Shown: positions 1 through 7,398, counted from the first letter of the stretch. The stretch is 7,446 nucleotides of DNA from an uncultured Gemmatimonadota bacterium (GCA_946479015.1 CAMLEQ010000178.1:1-7446), one strand, 5' to 3'. Numbers and translations: made by a program. Notes: generated by a model from the sequence alone, not told the origin.

Positions 1-576
1 CGCGACGTGCTGGCGCGCACGGGGAAGGGGCAGCCGATCATCTTCGACGTGAAGTCCTCCCAGGCGCTCACCGACGCGATCGAGAAAGCGGGGGGCGTGC
101 CGGTGATGTGGAAGACCGGACACTCCCTCATCAAGGACAAGATGAAGGAGATGCACGCCCCCCTGGCCGGCGAGATGTCGGGGCACATGTTCTTCGCCGA
201 GGGATTCTACGGGCACGACGACGCGCTGTACGGTGCGGCGCGCCTGCTGCGCATCGTCGCCGACTCGGGGAAGAGCGTCTCGCAACTGCTCGCGGACGTG
301 CCGAAGTACGTGTCCACGCCGGAGATCCGGGTGGACTGCCCGGAGGAGATCAAGTTCCGCGTGGTGGACGAGGCCGTGCGGCACTTCCGCGCGTCGCACC
401 AGGTGATCGACGTGGATGGGGTGCGCGTGTTGTTCGGCGACGGGTGGGGGCTCATCCGCGCCTCGAACACGCAGCCCGTGCTCGTGCTGCGCTTCGAGGC
501 GCGCACTCCCGAGCGGCTGCGCGCCATCGAGGAGGAGATGGAGGGATGGCTCCGCTCGCAGGGAGTGCGCGTCTAG
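1..576 (+). CDS. Phosphomannomutase/phosphoglucomutase, C-terminal part (5' end outside window)
   Basis: This is the C-terminal 191 residues of an alpha-D-phosphohexomutase, a cytoplasmic enzyme that interconverts hexose 6-phosphates and 1-phosphates (mannose and/or glucose) for sugar-nucleotide and polysaccharide synthesis. The frame is open from base 1 to the TAG at 574-576, and the start, the catalytic phosphoserine loop and the metal loop lie upstream. Visible features are the domain II/III stretch FDVKSSQAL (residues 15-23 of the fragment), the domain III sugar-recognition loop GEMSGHMFF (57-65, nt 169-195), and the domain IV phosphate-binding loop RASNTQPVLVLRFEA (153-167, nt 457-501). 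These fit the dual-specificity ManB/AlgC branch rather than GlmM, whose recognition loop reads GEQSGH. Substrate preference cannot be settled from the fragment. The next gene starts one base after the stop, so the two are probably co-transcribed. Confidence 0.93.
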   Translation, partial: RDVLARTGKGQPIIFDVKSSQALTDAIEKAGGVPVMWKTGHSLIKDKMKEMHAPLAGEMSGHMFFAEGFYGHDDALYGAARLLRIVADSGKSVSQLLADVPKYVSTPEIRVDCPEEIKFRVVDEAVRHFRASHQVIDVDGVRVLFGDGWGLIRASNTQPVLVLRFEARTPERLRAIEEEMEGWLRSQGVRV

Positions 577-577
577 C

Positions 578-3061
578 GTGCGGGCGCGGCGCGGGGTGAT
601 CCTCGCGGTGGCGGTCATCGCGCTCCTGCTGCTGGCGGGACGCGCGGTGGCCGGCATGTACGCCGAGCAGCAATGGTACGCGGCGCTCGGCGTGCCGGGC
701 GTGTGGCGCCACGAGGCCATGCTCGCCGGCGTGCTGCGCGGCGTCTCGGGGCTCCTCGGCGCCCTGTTCGTGTTCGCGAACCTCTACGCGGTGCGGCACA
801 GCGTGGTGTCGCTGGTGCTGCCGCGGCGGGTGGCGAACATCGAGATCGGCGAGGAGGTGCCGGGGCGCTACCTCGTCGGCGCCGCGGCCGTGCTCTCGGT
901 GCTGCTCGGGGCCGTGCTCGCCATCCCCGGCTCGCGCTGGCCCACGCTGGCGCTGGCGCACGGCGGCGTGCCGTTCGGGGAGACCGATCCGTACTTCGAG
1001 GCCGACCTCGGCTTCTTCGTGTACTGGCTCCCGTTCGAGCACATGCTCTACGTGTGGGCGCTCATCGCCGTGCTCGCGGCGGCGGCGGTGGTGGTGTTCC
1101 TGTACGCGCTCACGCCCAGCCTGCGATGGGAGCGCGGCACGCTCTACGTGTCGCAGTACGTGCGGCGCCACCTGGTGGCGCTCGGCGCGCTGATGCTCGT
1201 GATCCTCGCGTGGAGCTACCGCCTGGATGCCTATCGCGTGCTGATGGACGGCAGCGGCCCGGCCGGGGCGTTCACGTTCTCCGACCATCGCGCCGCGATC
1301 CCCGTGAATCTCTGGCTGTCGATCCTCACCGTGGCGGCGGCGTTCGTGGTGCTGTTCTTCGGCTGGTCGGGGCAGATCCGGGTGGCGTTCGTCACGGTCA
1401 CGCTCGAGCTGGTGCTCACGGTCGTGCTGCGCCAGGGCGCTCCGGTGGTGGCGCGCCAGTTCGCCGAGGTACGCGATCCCGATGTCCGGGAGGAGCCGTA
1501 CCGCGCGCTGCGCGCCGATTACACGCGACGCGCGTACGCGCTGGACCGGGTGACCGCCGGCGATTCGGTGACGCTGCCCGGCGCGGCGGCGGCGATGGCG
1601 TCGCTCCCGGCCTGGGACCCCGCGGCCATCGAGCGCTCGCTCACGCGACTGCACCGGACGAACGGCGTGGTGCGCGGCATCGGCTGGTCGACGTCGCGAG
1701 ACGGACTCGTGGCGGTGGTGGTGGACGGGCCGGGAGAGGGGATCGGCGACGGGGAGCGCGCGGGCCCGGCGCCCGAAGCCTGGAGCGTGACGCGGCTGCG
1801 CGCGGCGGAGGCCGACGCCCGCGGTGATCCCGTGCGCGTCGCGGCTCCAGCGGCCGTCGAGCGCGCCGAGCAGTCGCTCCCTCCGGTGCTCGTGTACGAC
1901 TCCGTGCCCGGGTACGCCGTGCTCTCCGACTCCCTCGGCCGCGTGGCCGCGCCCGAGCTGGGGAGCACGCTGTCGCGCCTCGCGTTCGCCTGGAGCCTGC
2001 AGAACTTCCGCCTCCTTTCCACGGATGTCGCGCGCCGCGGCGCGCGCATCCTCACGCACCGCGGCGTCCGCGAGCGCGTGCGGCAGCTCGTGCCGTTCTT
2101 CGAGCAGGGGAGCGTGGTCACGCCCATCGTCGCCGCCGACTCGCTCTACTGGGCGATGGACGTGTACGCGGCGAGCGCCGACTATCCGCTCTCGGAGCAC
2201 ATCCCGCTCGGCGATCGGGACTGCAGCTACCTCCACCATGCGGGCGCGGCGGTGGTGAACGCGCACACGGGGCGCGTGTCCATCCTGCTCGACGTGGACC
2301 CGGGGCCGATCGCCGAGAGCTGGAGGCGCCGCTTCCCGTCGCTCTTCGCCCCCGGCGCACTCCCCGCGGAGGTCGCGGCATCGCTGCCGCCGGCGCTGGA
2401 CGCGGCGCGCGCGCAGGCCGCGGTGATCGCCGGGTACGGGCTGCGCGGCGAGCGGCCGCGGAACGGCCACCTGCCGTGGAACGCCGGAGCGGACTCGGTG
2501 CTCCGGGAGGATGCACCGGCGCTGGTCTCGCTCCGCTCGGGCGTGCTGGGGTGGACCCAGCCCGTGCTCGACTCCACCGACCGCGTGGTGGGGCTGGTGG
2601 TGGCGAGCGGCGGCCGTACGTCGGAGACCCATTGGCTCCCATTGACCTCGCCGGGGGGACGCTGGAACACGCTGGTGGAGGATCTGCGGCGCGCCATCGA
2701 CAGCACCACCGCCGCCCCGCGCGATGGCCGCCTCGTGCACGGCGCCGTGCGTGTGGCGCCACTCGCCGGCGGTCCGCTGCTGGCGCAGTCGGCGTACGTG
2801 TGGCGCCAGGATGCGGCGCCGTCGCTCGCGCGCGTGGCGGTGGCGGTGGACACCACCGTGAGGACCGGCCACGACCTCGCCGAAGCGCTCGGCGTCTCTC
2901 CGCCGCCGGGCGATACGCTCGCCGCCACGCCTCGCGATTTCCGTGAGCGCGTGGCGGCGCTCTACGACGCCATGCGCGCCGCGCTCCAGCGTGGCGACTG
3001 GACCGCGTTCGGTCGCGCGTGGGACGCGCTCGGCCGCCTGCTCGCGCGCGAGCGGCACTGA
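578..3061 (+). CDS. UPF0182 (COG1615) family seven-helix membrane protein
   Basis: This 827-residue protein belongs to UPF0182/COG1615, membrane proteins of unknown function. I chose the GTG at 578 because it lies one base after the upstream stop, leads directly into the first membrane helix, and has GGGAG at 561-565. The frame is open further upstream, but there it overlaps the mutase and encodes Cys/Arg/Ser-rich shadow sequence. A GTG at 596 is an alternative start. Hydrophobic helices lie near residues 6-25, 47-70, 97-117, 153-178, 197-215, 243-263 and 267-287, followed by a large, probably extracytoplasmic domain. Family landmarks are WSYRLDAYRVL (212-222), EEPYRALRADY (305-315), WDPAAIER (346-353), LYWAMDVYAASADYPLSE (523-540), DVDPGPIAESW (572-582), RFPSLF (585-590) and a C-terminal GDWTAFGRAWDAL (806-818). 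It is somewhat shorter than the roughly 900-1000 residues usual in the family. The stretch around 650-700, where a LPFTPR-like motif is normally found, is divergent. No enzymatic function can be assigned. Confidence 0.88.
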   Translation: MRARRGVILAVAVIALLLLAGRAVAGMYAEQQWYAALGVPGVWRHEAMLAGVLRGVSGLLGALFVFANLYAVRHSVVSLVLPRRVANIEIGEEVPGRYLVGAAAVLSVLLGAVLAIPGSRWPTLALAHGGVPFGETDPYFEADLGFFVYWLPFEHMLYVWALIAVLAAAAVVVFLYALTPSLRWERGTLYVSQYVRRHLVALGALMLVILAWSYRLDAYRVLMDGSGPAGAFTFSDHRAAIPVNLWLSILTVAAAFVVLFFGWSGQIRVAFVTVTLELVLTVVLRQGAPVVARQFAEVRDPDVREEPYRALRADYTRRAYALDRVTAGDSVTLPGAAAAMASLPAWDPAAIERSLTRLHRTNGVVRGIGWSTSRDGLVAVVVDGPGEGIGDGERAGPAPEAWSVTRLRAAEADARGDPVRVAAPAAVERAEQSLPPVLVYDSVPGYAVLSDSLGRVAAPELGSTLSRLAFAWSLQNFRLLSTDVARRGARILTHRGVRERVRQLVPFFEQGSVVTPIVAADSLYWAMDVYAASADYPLSEHIPLGDRDCSYLHHAGAAVVNAHTGRVSILLDVDPGPIAESWRRRFPSLFAPGALPAEVAASLPPALDAARAQAAVIAGYGLRGERPRNGHLPWNAGADSVLREDAPALVSLRSGVLGWTQPVLDSTDRVVGLVVASGGRTSETHWLPLTSPGGRWNTLVEDLRRAIDSTTAAPRDGRLVHGAVRVAPLAGGPLLAQSAYVWRQDAAPSLARVAVAVDTTVRTGHDLAEALGVSPPPGDTLAATPRDFRERVAALYDAMRAALQRGDWTAFGRAWDALGRLLARERH

Positions 3062-3063
3062 CC

Positions 3064-3092
3064 TTGCCGCCCACTTTCGCCTCGGATAGCTT
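3064..3092 (+). promoter_or_regulatory. Putative sigma70-type promoter of the arcC-sucCD operon, nearly leaderless
   Basis: The 40-base gap between the UPF0182 gene and the kinase gene holds TTGCCG (3064-3069), a 17-base spacer and TAGCTT (3087-3092). These match the -35 consensus at 4 of 6 bases and the -10 consensus at 3 of 6, with the T, A and final T of the -10 kept. Transcription would start about 7 bases after the -10, near 3099-3100, only 2-3 bases before the ATG at 3102. No purine-rich ribosome binding site precedes that ATG, which agrees with a leaderless or nearly leaderless message. This is the only gap in the window wider than one base, so it is the natural place for an operon promoter. 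The call rests on two degenerate hexamers and their spacing. Confidence 0.5.
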
Positions 3093-3101
3093 GCGCCCGC
3101 C

Positions 3102-4079
3102 ATGTCCACCATGACGGACTCGGGTTCCGCCCCGCACGGCACGGCCGTCATCGCGCTCGGCGGCAACGCGCTGTCTCCCGCGGGAGAGCGCTCCACCATC
3201 CACGACCAGTTCCGCCACACGCGCGAGAGCCTCGGCCCCGTGGTGGACCTCGCGCTCGACGGGTGGCAGTTGTGCGTGGTCCACGGCAACGGCCCGCAGG
3301 TGGGGGACGAGCTGGTGCGCAACGAGCTGGCGCGCGCCGAGGTCGCGCCGCTCCCGCTCGGCGTGCTGGTGGCGGGCACCGCCGGATGGATCGGCTACAT
3401 GATCCAGCAGTCGCTCGAGAACGCGCTCCGTCGCGCGGGGAGTCCGCGCGCGGTGGCCACGGTGATCACGCAGGTGCACGTGGACGGCGCCGATCCCGCG
3501 CTCGCCACGCCGACGAAGTTCATCGGCCACGAGATGCCGGAGGCGCGCGCCCGCGCGCTCCTCGCCGAGGGGGTGGCGGTGAAGCAGGATGCGCGCGGCC
3601 GGTGGCGGCGGGTGGTGGGGAGCCCGCGCCCGCTCGCGGTGCACGAGATCGACACCATCGCGCGTCTCGTGCGCGCGGGCACGATCGTGGTGGCCTGCGG
3701 CGGGGGCGGCGCGCCCATCCGCGACGATCCCGAGCTCGGGTGGGAAGGCGTGGACGCGGTGGTGGACAAGGATCTCGCGGCCGCGGTGCTCGCGCGCGAG
3801 CTGGGCGCGACGCTGCTCCTCATCCTCACCGACGTGGATGCGGTCTATCTGGACTACGGGAAGCCGACGCAGCGCGCGCTGCGCACGCTTCCCGTGCACG
3901 ACGCCGAGCGCCTCGACCGCGAGGGCGCCTTCGGCGAGGGCAGCATGGCGCCGAAGGTGCGCGCGGCGATCGACTTCGTGCGACGCACGCGCGGGCGCGC
4001 TATCATTACGGAGCTCGGCCGCGGGCGCGAAGCGGTGCGCGGCGATGCAGGAACGACGATCACTTGGGAGAGCGTGTGA
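3102..4079 (+). CDS. arcC: Carbamate kinase
   Basis: This 325-residue member of the amino acid kinase family catalyses carbamoyl phosphate + ADP <-> ATP + carbamate, the last step of fermentative arginine, agmatine or allantoin breakdown. It can also run in the reverse direction. Carbamate kinase landmarks occur in order: ALGGNAL (18-24), HGNGPQVGDEL (61-71), ATVITQVHVDGADPA (119-133), TPTKFIG (136-142), VVGSPRPLAVHEIDTI (171-186), CGGGGAPI (199-206), VDKDLAA with Lys223 (221-227), LTDVDAVY (242-249) and GSMAPKVRAAI (280-290). Length is close to the family norm of about 310, the excess being an N-terminal tail of about 13 residues. ATG 3102 was chosen, and ATG 3111 (residue 4) is an alternative. 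Neither has a Shine-Dalgarno sequence, and a promoter-like element sits just upstream. The stop overlaps the sucC start (GTGA), so translation of the two is probably coupled. No arcA, arcB or other carbamoyltransferase gene is present in the window, so the source of carbamoyl phosphate is unknown. Confidence 0.93.
   Translation: MSTMTDSGSAPHGTAVIALGGNALSPAGERSTIHDQFRHTRESLGPVVDLALDGWQLCVVHGNGPQVGDELVRNELARAEVAPLPLGVLVAGTAGWIGYMIQQSLENALRRAGSPRAVATVITQVHVDGADPALATPTKFIGHEMPEARARALLAEGVAVKQDARGRWRRVVGSPRPLAVHEIDTIARLVRAGTIVVACGGGGAPIRDDPELGWEGVDAVVDKDLAAAVLARELGATLLLILTDVDAVYLDYGKPTQRALRTLPVHDAERLDREGAFGEGSMAPKVRAAIDFVRRTRGRAIITELGRGREAVRGDAGTTITWESV
4066..4070 (+). promoter_or_regulatory. Ribosome binding site of sucC
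   Basis: GGGAG lies 5 bases before the GTG at 4076, inside the last codons of the kinase gene. It supports GTG as the sucC start. No ATG gives the canonical SucC N-terminus, whereas reading GTG as Met gives [12 protein letters not shown]. Confidence 0.75.
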
Positions 4080-5221
4080 ACATTCACGAATATCAGGCGA
4101 AGGAGATCTTCCGCCGTCACGGGATTCCGATCCCGCCGGGCGAGGTCGCCACGACGCCCGCGGAAGCGGAGCAGATCGCGCGGCAGTTCGGCGGCACGGT
4201 GGTGGTGAAGGCGCAGGTGCACGCCGGCGGCCGCGGCAAGGCGGGCGGAGTGAAGCTCGCGAAGTCCCCCGAGGAGGCGAAGGAGCTCGCCTCGAAGATC
4301 CTCGGCATGCGGATCAAGGGGCTCCCCGTGGAGAAGGTGCTCGTGACGCCGGCCGCGGACATCGCGAGCGAGGCGTACGTCGGCATCATCGTCGATCGCG
4401 CCTCCAAGCGCGCCGTCTTCATGGTGAGCCCGGCGGGCGGCATCGACATCGAGGAGGTGGCGGCGAAGACGCCGGAGCAGATCATGCGCCTCCCGGTGGA
4501 CCCGCGCTACGGCCTGCTGCCGTTCGAAGCGATGCGCATGGGCTTCTTCCTCTACCGTGACGTGAAGCAGGCGCGCGCGGCGGCGAAGATCATGCGGCAG
4601 CTCTACGACGCGTTCCTCGCCAGCGGCGCCTCGCTCGCCGAGATCAATCCGCTCGTCACCACGCCGGCGGGCGAGGTGCTCGCCCTCGACGCCAAGATGG
4701 TGATCGACGACAACGAGCTCGAGCGGCACCCCAACATCGCGCGGCTCCGTGACGAGTCGGCGGAGGCGCCGAGCGAGGTCGCGGCGCGCAATGCCAACCT
4801 CACGTTCATCAAGCTCGACGGCAACGTGGGCTGCGTGGTGAACGGCGCCGGGCTGGCGATGGCCACGATGGACCTGGTGAAGTTCTACGGCGGCGAGCCG
4901 GCGAACTTCCTCGACATCGGCGGCTCGTCGAATCCGCAGAAGGTGATCAACGCGCTGCGGATCATCACGGCGGACCCGAACGTGAAGGCGATCCTGTTCA
5001 ACATCTTCGGCGGGATCACGCGCACCGACGACGTGGCCAACGGCATCGTGGCGGCCACGGCGGAGAACCCGCTCACGGTGCCGATCGTGATCCGCCTGAC
5101 GGGCACCAACGAGGACATCGCGGTGAAGATCCTGGAGGAGCATGGCTTCTCGGCGATGACGGACATGGACGAGGCGGTCAAGAAAGCGGTCGCCCTCGCG
5201 ACGGGAGGGAAGGCCGCATGA
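4076..5221 (+). CDS. sucC: Succinyl-CoA synthetase (ADP-forming), beta subunit
   Basis: SucC pairs with SucD to convert succinyl-CoA + ADP (or GDP) + phosphate to succinate + CoA + ATP (or GTP), the substrate-level phosphorylation step of the TCA cycle. The 381-residue length matches the family (E. coli 388). The N-terminus [12 protein letters not shown] is canonical and fixes the GTG start. The ATP-grasp region shows [19 protein letters not shown] (42-60). AEINPL (188-193) and LALDAKM (202-208) carry Asn191 and Asp205, which align with the Mg-binding Asn199 and Asp213 of E. coli. The C-terminal ligase domain shows [15 protein letters not shown] (252-266), FLDIGGS (278-284) and FNIFGGI (308-314). 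Residue 20 is Pro, as in the E. coli enzyme. From memory, GTP-specific forms have Gln there, which would hint at ATP preference. The start overlaps the kinase stop (GTGA) and the stop overlaps the sucD start (ATGA), which fits equal synthesis of both subunits. Confidence 0.97.
   Translation: MNIHEYQAKEIFRRHGIPIPPGEVATTPAEAEQIARQFGGTVVVKAQVHAGGRGKAGGVKLAKSPEEAKELASKILGMRIKGLPVEKVLVTPAADIASEAYVGIIVDRASKRAVFMVSPAGGIDIEEVAAKTPEQIMRLPVDPRYGLLPFEAMRMGFFLYRDVKQARAAAKIMRQLYDAFLASGASLAEINPLVTTPAGEVLALDAKMVIDDNELERHPNIARLRDESAEAPSEVAARNANLTFIKLDGNVGCVVNGAGLAMATMDLVKFYGGEPANFLDIGGSSNPQKVINALRIITADPNVKAILFNIFGGITRTDDVANGIVAATAENPLTVPIVIRLTGTNEDIAVKILEEHGFSAMTDMDEAVKKAVALATGGKAA
5203..5210 (+). promoter_or_regulatory. 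Strong ribosome binding site of sucD
   Basis: The purine run GGGAGGGA ends 7 bases before the sucD ATG at 5218 and lies within the end of sucC. It is the strongest Shine-Dalgarno match in the window, so sucD need not rely only on coupling to sucC. Confidence 0.75.
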
Positions 5222-6087
5222 GCATCTTCATCGATCGGGACACCAAGCTGCTGGTGCAGGGGATCACGGGACGGGACGGGTCCTTCCACACCACCCAGAT
5301 GATCGAGTACGGCACGCAGGTGGTCGCGGGCGTCACGCCGGGCAAGGGCGGCCAGACGTTCGAGGGCGGCGTGCCGATCTTCGACACCGTGGCCGATGCC
5401 GTGCGCGCCACCGGCGCGAACACGTCCGTCATCTACGTGCCGCCGATGTTCGCGGCCGATGCGATGATGGAGGCGGCGGACGCGGGGATCCCGCTCATCG
5501 TCTGCATCACCGAGGGCGTGCCGGTGCTCGACATGCTGCGCGTGTACCCGTACGTGAAGGAGAAGGGCGCGCGCCTGATCGGGCCGAACTGCCCGGGGCT
5601 CATCTCCCCGGGGAAGAGCAAGGTGGGGATCATCCCCGGCCGGATCTGCACGCCCGGGCCGGTGGGGGTCGTGAGCCGCTCCGGCACGCTCACGTACGAG
5701 GTCGTCTACCAGCTCACGCGCGCCGGGATCGGGCAGACGACCTGCGTCGGGATCGGCGGCGACCCGGTGAACGGCACGAACTTCATCGACTGCCTGGCGG
5801 CGTTCGAGCGCGATCCGGACACCAAGGCGGTGGCGATGATGGGGGAGATCGGCGGCACGGACGAGCAGGAGGCGGCCGAGTTCGTGAAGAAGCACATGAC
5901 GAAGCCCGTGGTCGGCTTCATCGCCGGCCAGACCGCGCCGCCGGGGCGCCGCATGGGGCACGCCGGGGCGATCATCTCCGGCTCGGCCGGCACCGCCGCG
6001 GAGAAGATCCACGCGTTCCAGGCGGCCGGCATGGGCGTGGCCAAGCGCCCGCGCGACTTCGTCGAGCTGCTGCGCGAGCGCATGTGA
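5218..6087 (+). CDS. sucD: Succinyl-CoA synthetase (ADP-forming), alpha subunit
   Basis: SucD binds CoA and carries the histidine that is phosphorylated during catalysis. It works as a complex with SucC in the cytoplasm. The protein has 289 residues, the same as E. coli SucD, and matches the family along its whole length. The CoA-binding Rossmann domain shows VQGITGRDG (13-21) and GVTPGKGG (38-45). GPNCPG (122-127) and [10 protein letters not shown] (152-161) follow. The catalytic part shows MGEIGG (208-213) with Glu210, and [12 protein letters not shown] (241-252) with His248, the equivalent of the phosphohistidine His246 of E. coli. No key residue is missing. The ATG at 5218 overlaps the sucC stop, and the sucD stop is in turn overlapped by the GTG start of the next gene. 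Confidence 0.97.
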   Translation: MSIFIDRDTKLLVQGITGRDGSFHTTQMIEYGTQVVAGVTPGKGGQTFEGGVPIFDTVADAVRATGANTSVIYVPPMFAADAMMEAADAGIPLIVCITEGVPVLDMLRVYPYVKEKGARLIGPNCPGLISPGKSKVGIIPGRICTPGPVGVVSRSGTLTYEVVYQLTRAGIGQTTCVGIGGDPVNGTNFIDCLAAFERDPDTKAVAMMGEIGGTDEQEAAEFVKKHMTKPVVGFIAGQTAPPGRRMGHAGAIISGSAGTAAEKIHAFQAAGMGVAKRPRDFVELLRERM

Positions 6088-6974
6088 GACTGTCCGACCT
6101 CGTCGTGCCCGGGCGGGTGGTGCTGCCGCTCCGCGAGACCACGCTGGCGGGTGCGGCGGGGGAGCTCGTGGAGCGTCTCGCCGCCACCGGCGCGATCGCC
6201 GATCGCGAGAAGCTGCAGGCGCGCGTGAGCGAGGAGCGCGGCGAGGACATCGTCGCGCTCGGCGACCGCGCGTTCCTCACGCACTACCGCACGGACGCGG
6301 TGGAGCAGCTCGTGCTGGCGATCGGCATCGCCCGCTCGCCCGTGGCGCGCGATGTGGGGGAGGGGGAGGGGCAGCAAGCGCACATCGTGCTGCTCTTTCT
6401 CGCGCCACCGCGGCTCGCCGCGCGCTATCTGCAGGTGCTCGGCGCGTTCGCGCGGCTCCTCTCCCGGCCGCAGGTCGTGGAGCGCATGCTCGCGGCCTCC
6501 ACGCCGGAGGAGGTGGCCGCGCTCCCCGAGCTGCGCGAGACCGAGCTGCCACCGCAGCTCACCGTGCGCGAGATGATGACCGAGCGTCCGCGCACCACGC
6601 GCCCCGACACGCCGCTGCGCGATGCGGCGCGGGCGATGGTGCGCGGGGGGATCGGCGCGCTCCCGGTGGTCGAGGCCGATGGAACGCTCGTGGGGATGCT
6701 CAGCGAGCGCGAGCTGATGCGCCACATGCTCAGCAACACGGCGTTCCTCGGGGCCACCGGCCACCGGCCGGAGAGCTCCACCGAGCAGGGGCGCCGCACC
6801 GTGCGGGACGTGATGACCCGTCAGGTGCTGTGCGTCTCCCCCGACGAGGTGCTCGCGGAAGTCGCTTCATTGATGGCAAACAAGGACGTCGATCGAGTGC
6901 CCGTGGTGCGGGAGGGACGCCTCGTGGGGTTCCTCACGCGCGGGGACATCGTTCGCAAACTCATAGGATCGTGA
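6084..6974 (+). CDS. PTS EIIA-like domain fused to tandem CBS domains
   Basis: This 296-residue cytoplasmic protein appears to be regulatory. Residues 1 to about 147 resemble a PtsN/fructose-type EIIA domain. His67 in [18 protein letters not shown] (64-81) takes the place of the phosphorylated histidine, usually seen as [20 protein letters not shown] (96-109) and [20 protein letters not shown] (125-144) fit the C-terminal half of that fold. The glycine-rich ST-GIG motif usual before the histidine is replaced by EDIVALGDR (54-62), so phosphorylation is not certain. Two CBS domains follow: about 159-215 (TVREMM, then [20 protein letters not shown]) and 239-294 (TVRDVM, then [20 protein letters not shown]). 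CBS pairs often bind AMP, ADP, ATP or S-adenosylmethionine. I see no membrane segment and no sugar-transport EIIB or EIIC domain. The GTG at 6084 overlaps the sucD stop (GTGA) and has only a weak ribosome binding site, so translation likely depends on sucD. A role tied to SucCD and NDK is inferred from position only. Confidence 0.85.
   Translation: MRLSDLVVPGRVVLPLRETTLAGAAGELVERLAATGAIADREKLQARVSEERGEDIVALGDRAFLTHYRTDAVEQLVLAIGIARSPVARDVGEGEGQQAHIVLLFLAPPRLAARYLQVLGAFARLLSRPQVVERMLAASTPEEVAALPELRETELPPQLTVREMMTERPRTTRPDTPLRDAARAMVRGGIGALPVVEADGTLVGMLSERELMRHMLSNTAFLGATGHRPESSTEQGRRTVRDVMTRQVLCVSPDEVLAEVASLMANKDVDRVPVVREGRLVGFLTRGDIVRKLIGS
6965..6968 (+). promoter_or_regulatory. Ribosome binding site of ndk
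   Basis: AGGA lies 7 bases before the ATG at 6976, within the last codons of the EIIA-CBS gene. It supports this ATG, which starts one base after the preceding stop. Confidence 0.6.
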
Positions 6975-6975
6975 C

Positions 6976-7398
6976 ATGGCGGGGAATCGCACGCTGACCA
7001 TCATCAAGCCGGATGCCTTCTGCGCGGCGAAGGCGGGGAAGATCATCGCGCACCTGGAGGGTGCGGGCTTCCGGATCCTCGCCGCGCGGGTGATGCACCT
7101 CACCACGGCGCAGGCGGAGGAGTTCTACGCGGTGCACCGGGAGCGGCCGTTCTTCGGCTCGCTGGTGAAGTTCATGACGTCGGGGCCGTGCATGCCGATG
7201 CTGCTCGAGCGCGACGATGCGGTGGCCGCGCTCCGGAAGACGATCGGCGCCACCGATCCGGCCGAGGCCGAGGCCGGGACGGTGCGGAAGCTGTACGCGG
7301 AGTCGAAGGAGCGGAACGCCATCCACGCCTCGGACTCCGACGACAACGCGGCGCGCGAGGGGCGGTTCTTCTTCGCCGAAGCGGACACGATCCGGTGA
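6976..7398 (+). CDS. ndk: Nucleoside diphosphate kinase
   Basis: NDK moves the terminal phosphate of a nucleoside triphosphate (mostly ATP) to nucleoside diphosphates through a phosphohistidine, and so balances NTP and dNTP pools in the cytoplasm. The protein has 140 residues, the usual length. Visible active-site elements are TLTIIKPDAF with Lys11 (6-15), FYAVHRERPFFGSLVKFMTSGP (50-71) with Tyr51 and Phe59, ALRKTIGATDP with Arg87 and Thr93 (85-95), GTVRKLY with Arg104 (101-107), and NAIHASDSDDNA (114-125) with Asn114 and catalytic His117. Nothing essential is missing. The ATG lies one base after the stop of the EIIA-CBS gene. Placement after sucCD is biochemically sensible, because NDK can convert the ATP or GTP formed by SucCD into other nucleotides, and physical association of NDK with succinyl-CoA synthetase has been reported in other bacteria. 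Confidence 0.97.
   Translation: MAGNRTLTIIKPDAFCAAKAGKIIAHLEGAGFRILAARVMHLTTAQAEEFYAVHRERPFFGSLVKFMTSGPCMPMLLERDDAVAALRKTIGATDPAEAEAGTVRKLYAESKERNAIHASDSDDNAAREGRFFFAEADTIR

Noticed and set aside
416..577. Upstream extension of the UPF0182 gene to an ATG at 416
   Set aside because: It would overlap the mutase by about 160 bases and add Cys/Arg/Ser-rich sequence unlike any membrane protein N-terminus. GTG 578 after the mutase stop is better.
673..1827. A 384-codon plus-strand frame inside the UPF0182 gene
   Set aside because: The translation is almost entirely Arg, Gly and Ala, while the overlapping frame has membrane helices and family motifs. It is a shadow frame.
3062..3101. Rho-independent terminator between the UPF0182 gene and arcC
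   Set aside because: I found no convincing inverted repeat followed by a T run in the 40-base gap, so read-through from upstream remains possible.
452..3379. A 975-codon open frame on the minus strand, and a similar one at 2118-3899
   Set aside because: Both are antisense to genes with clear family motifs. Their translations are low-complexity (runs of Arg, Ala, His, Pro) and match no family, as expected for the mirror of GC-rich coding sequence where stop codons are rare.
3263..4075. Upstream extension of sucC through the carbamate kinase gene
   Set aside because: The frame is open, but its translation there is Arg/Gly/Ala shadow sequence. The canonical SucC N-terminus begins at the GTG at 4076.
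3854..6764. Long minus-strand open frames at 3854-5143, 4885-6012 and 5706-6764
   Set aside because: They lie opposite sucC, sucD and the EIIA-CBS gene, are rich in Arg, His and Leu, and cross real gene boundaries. No motif or ribosome binding site supports them.
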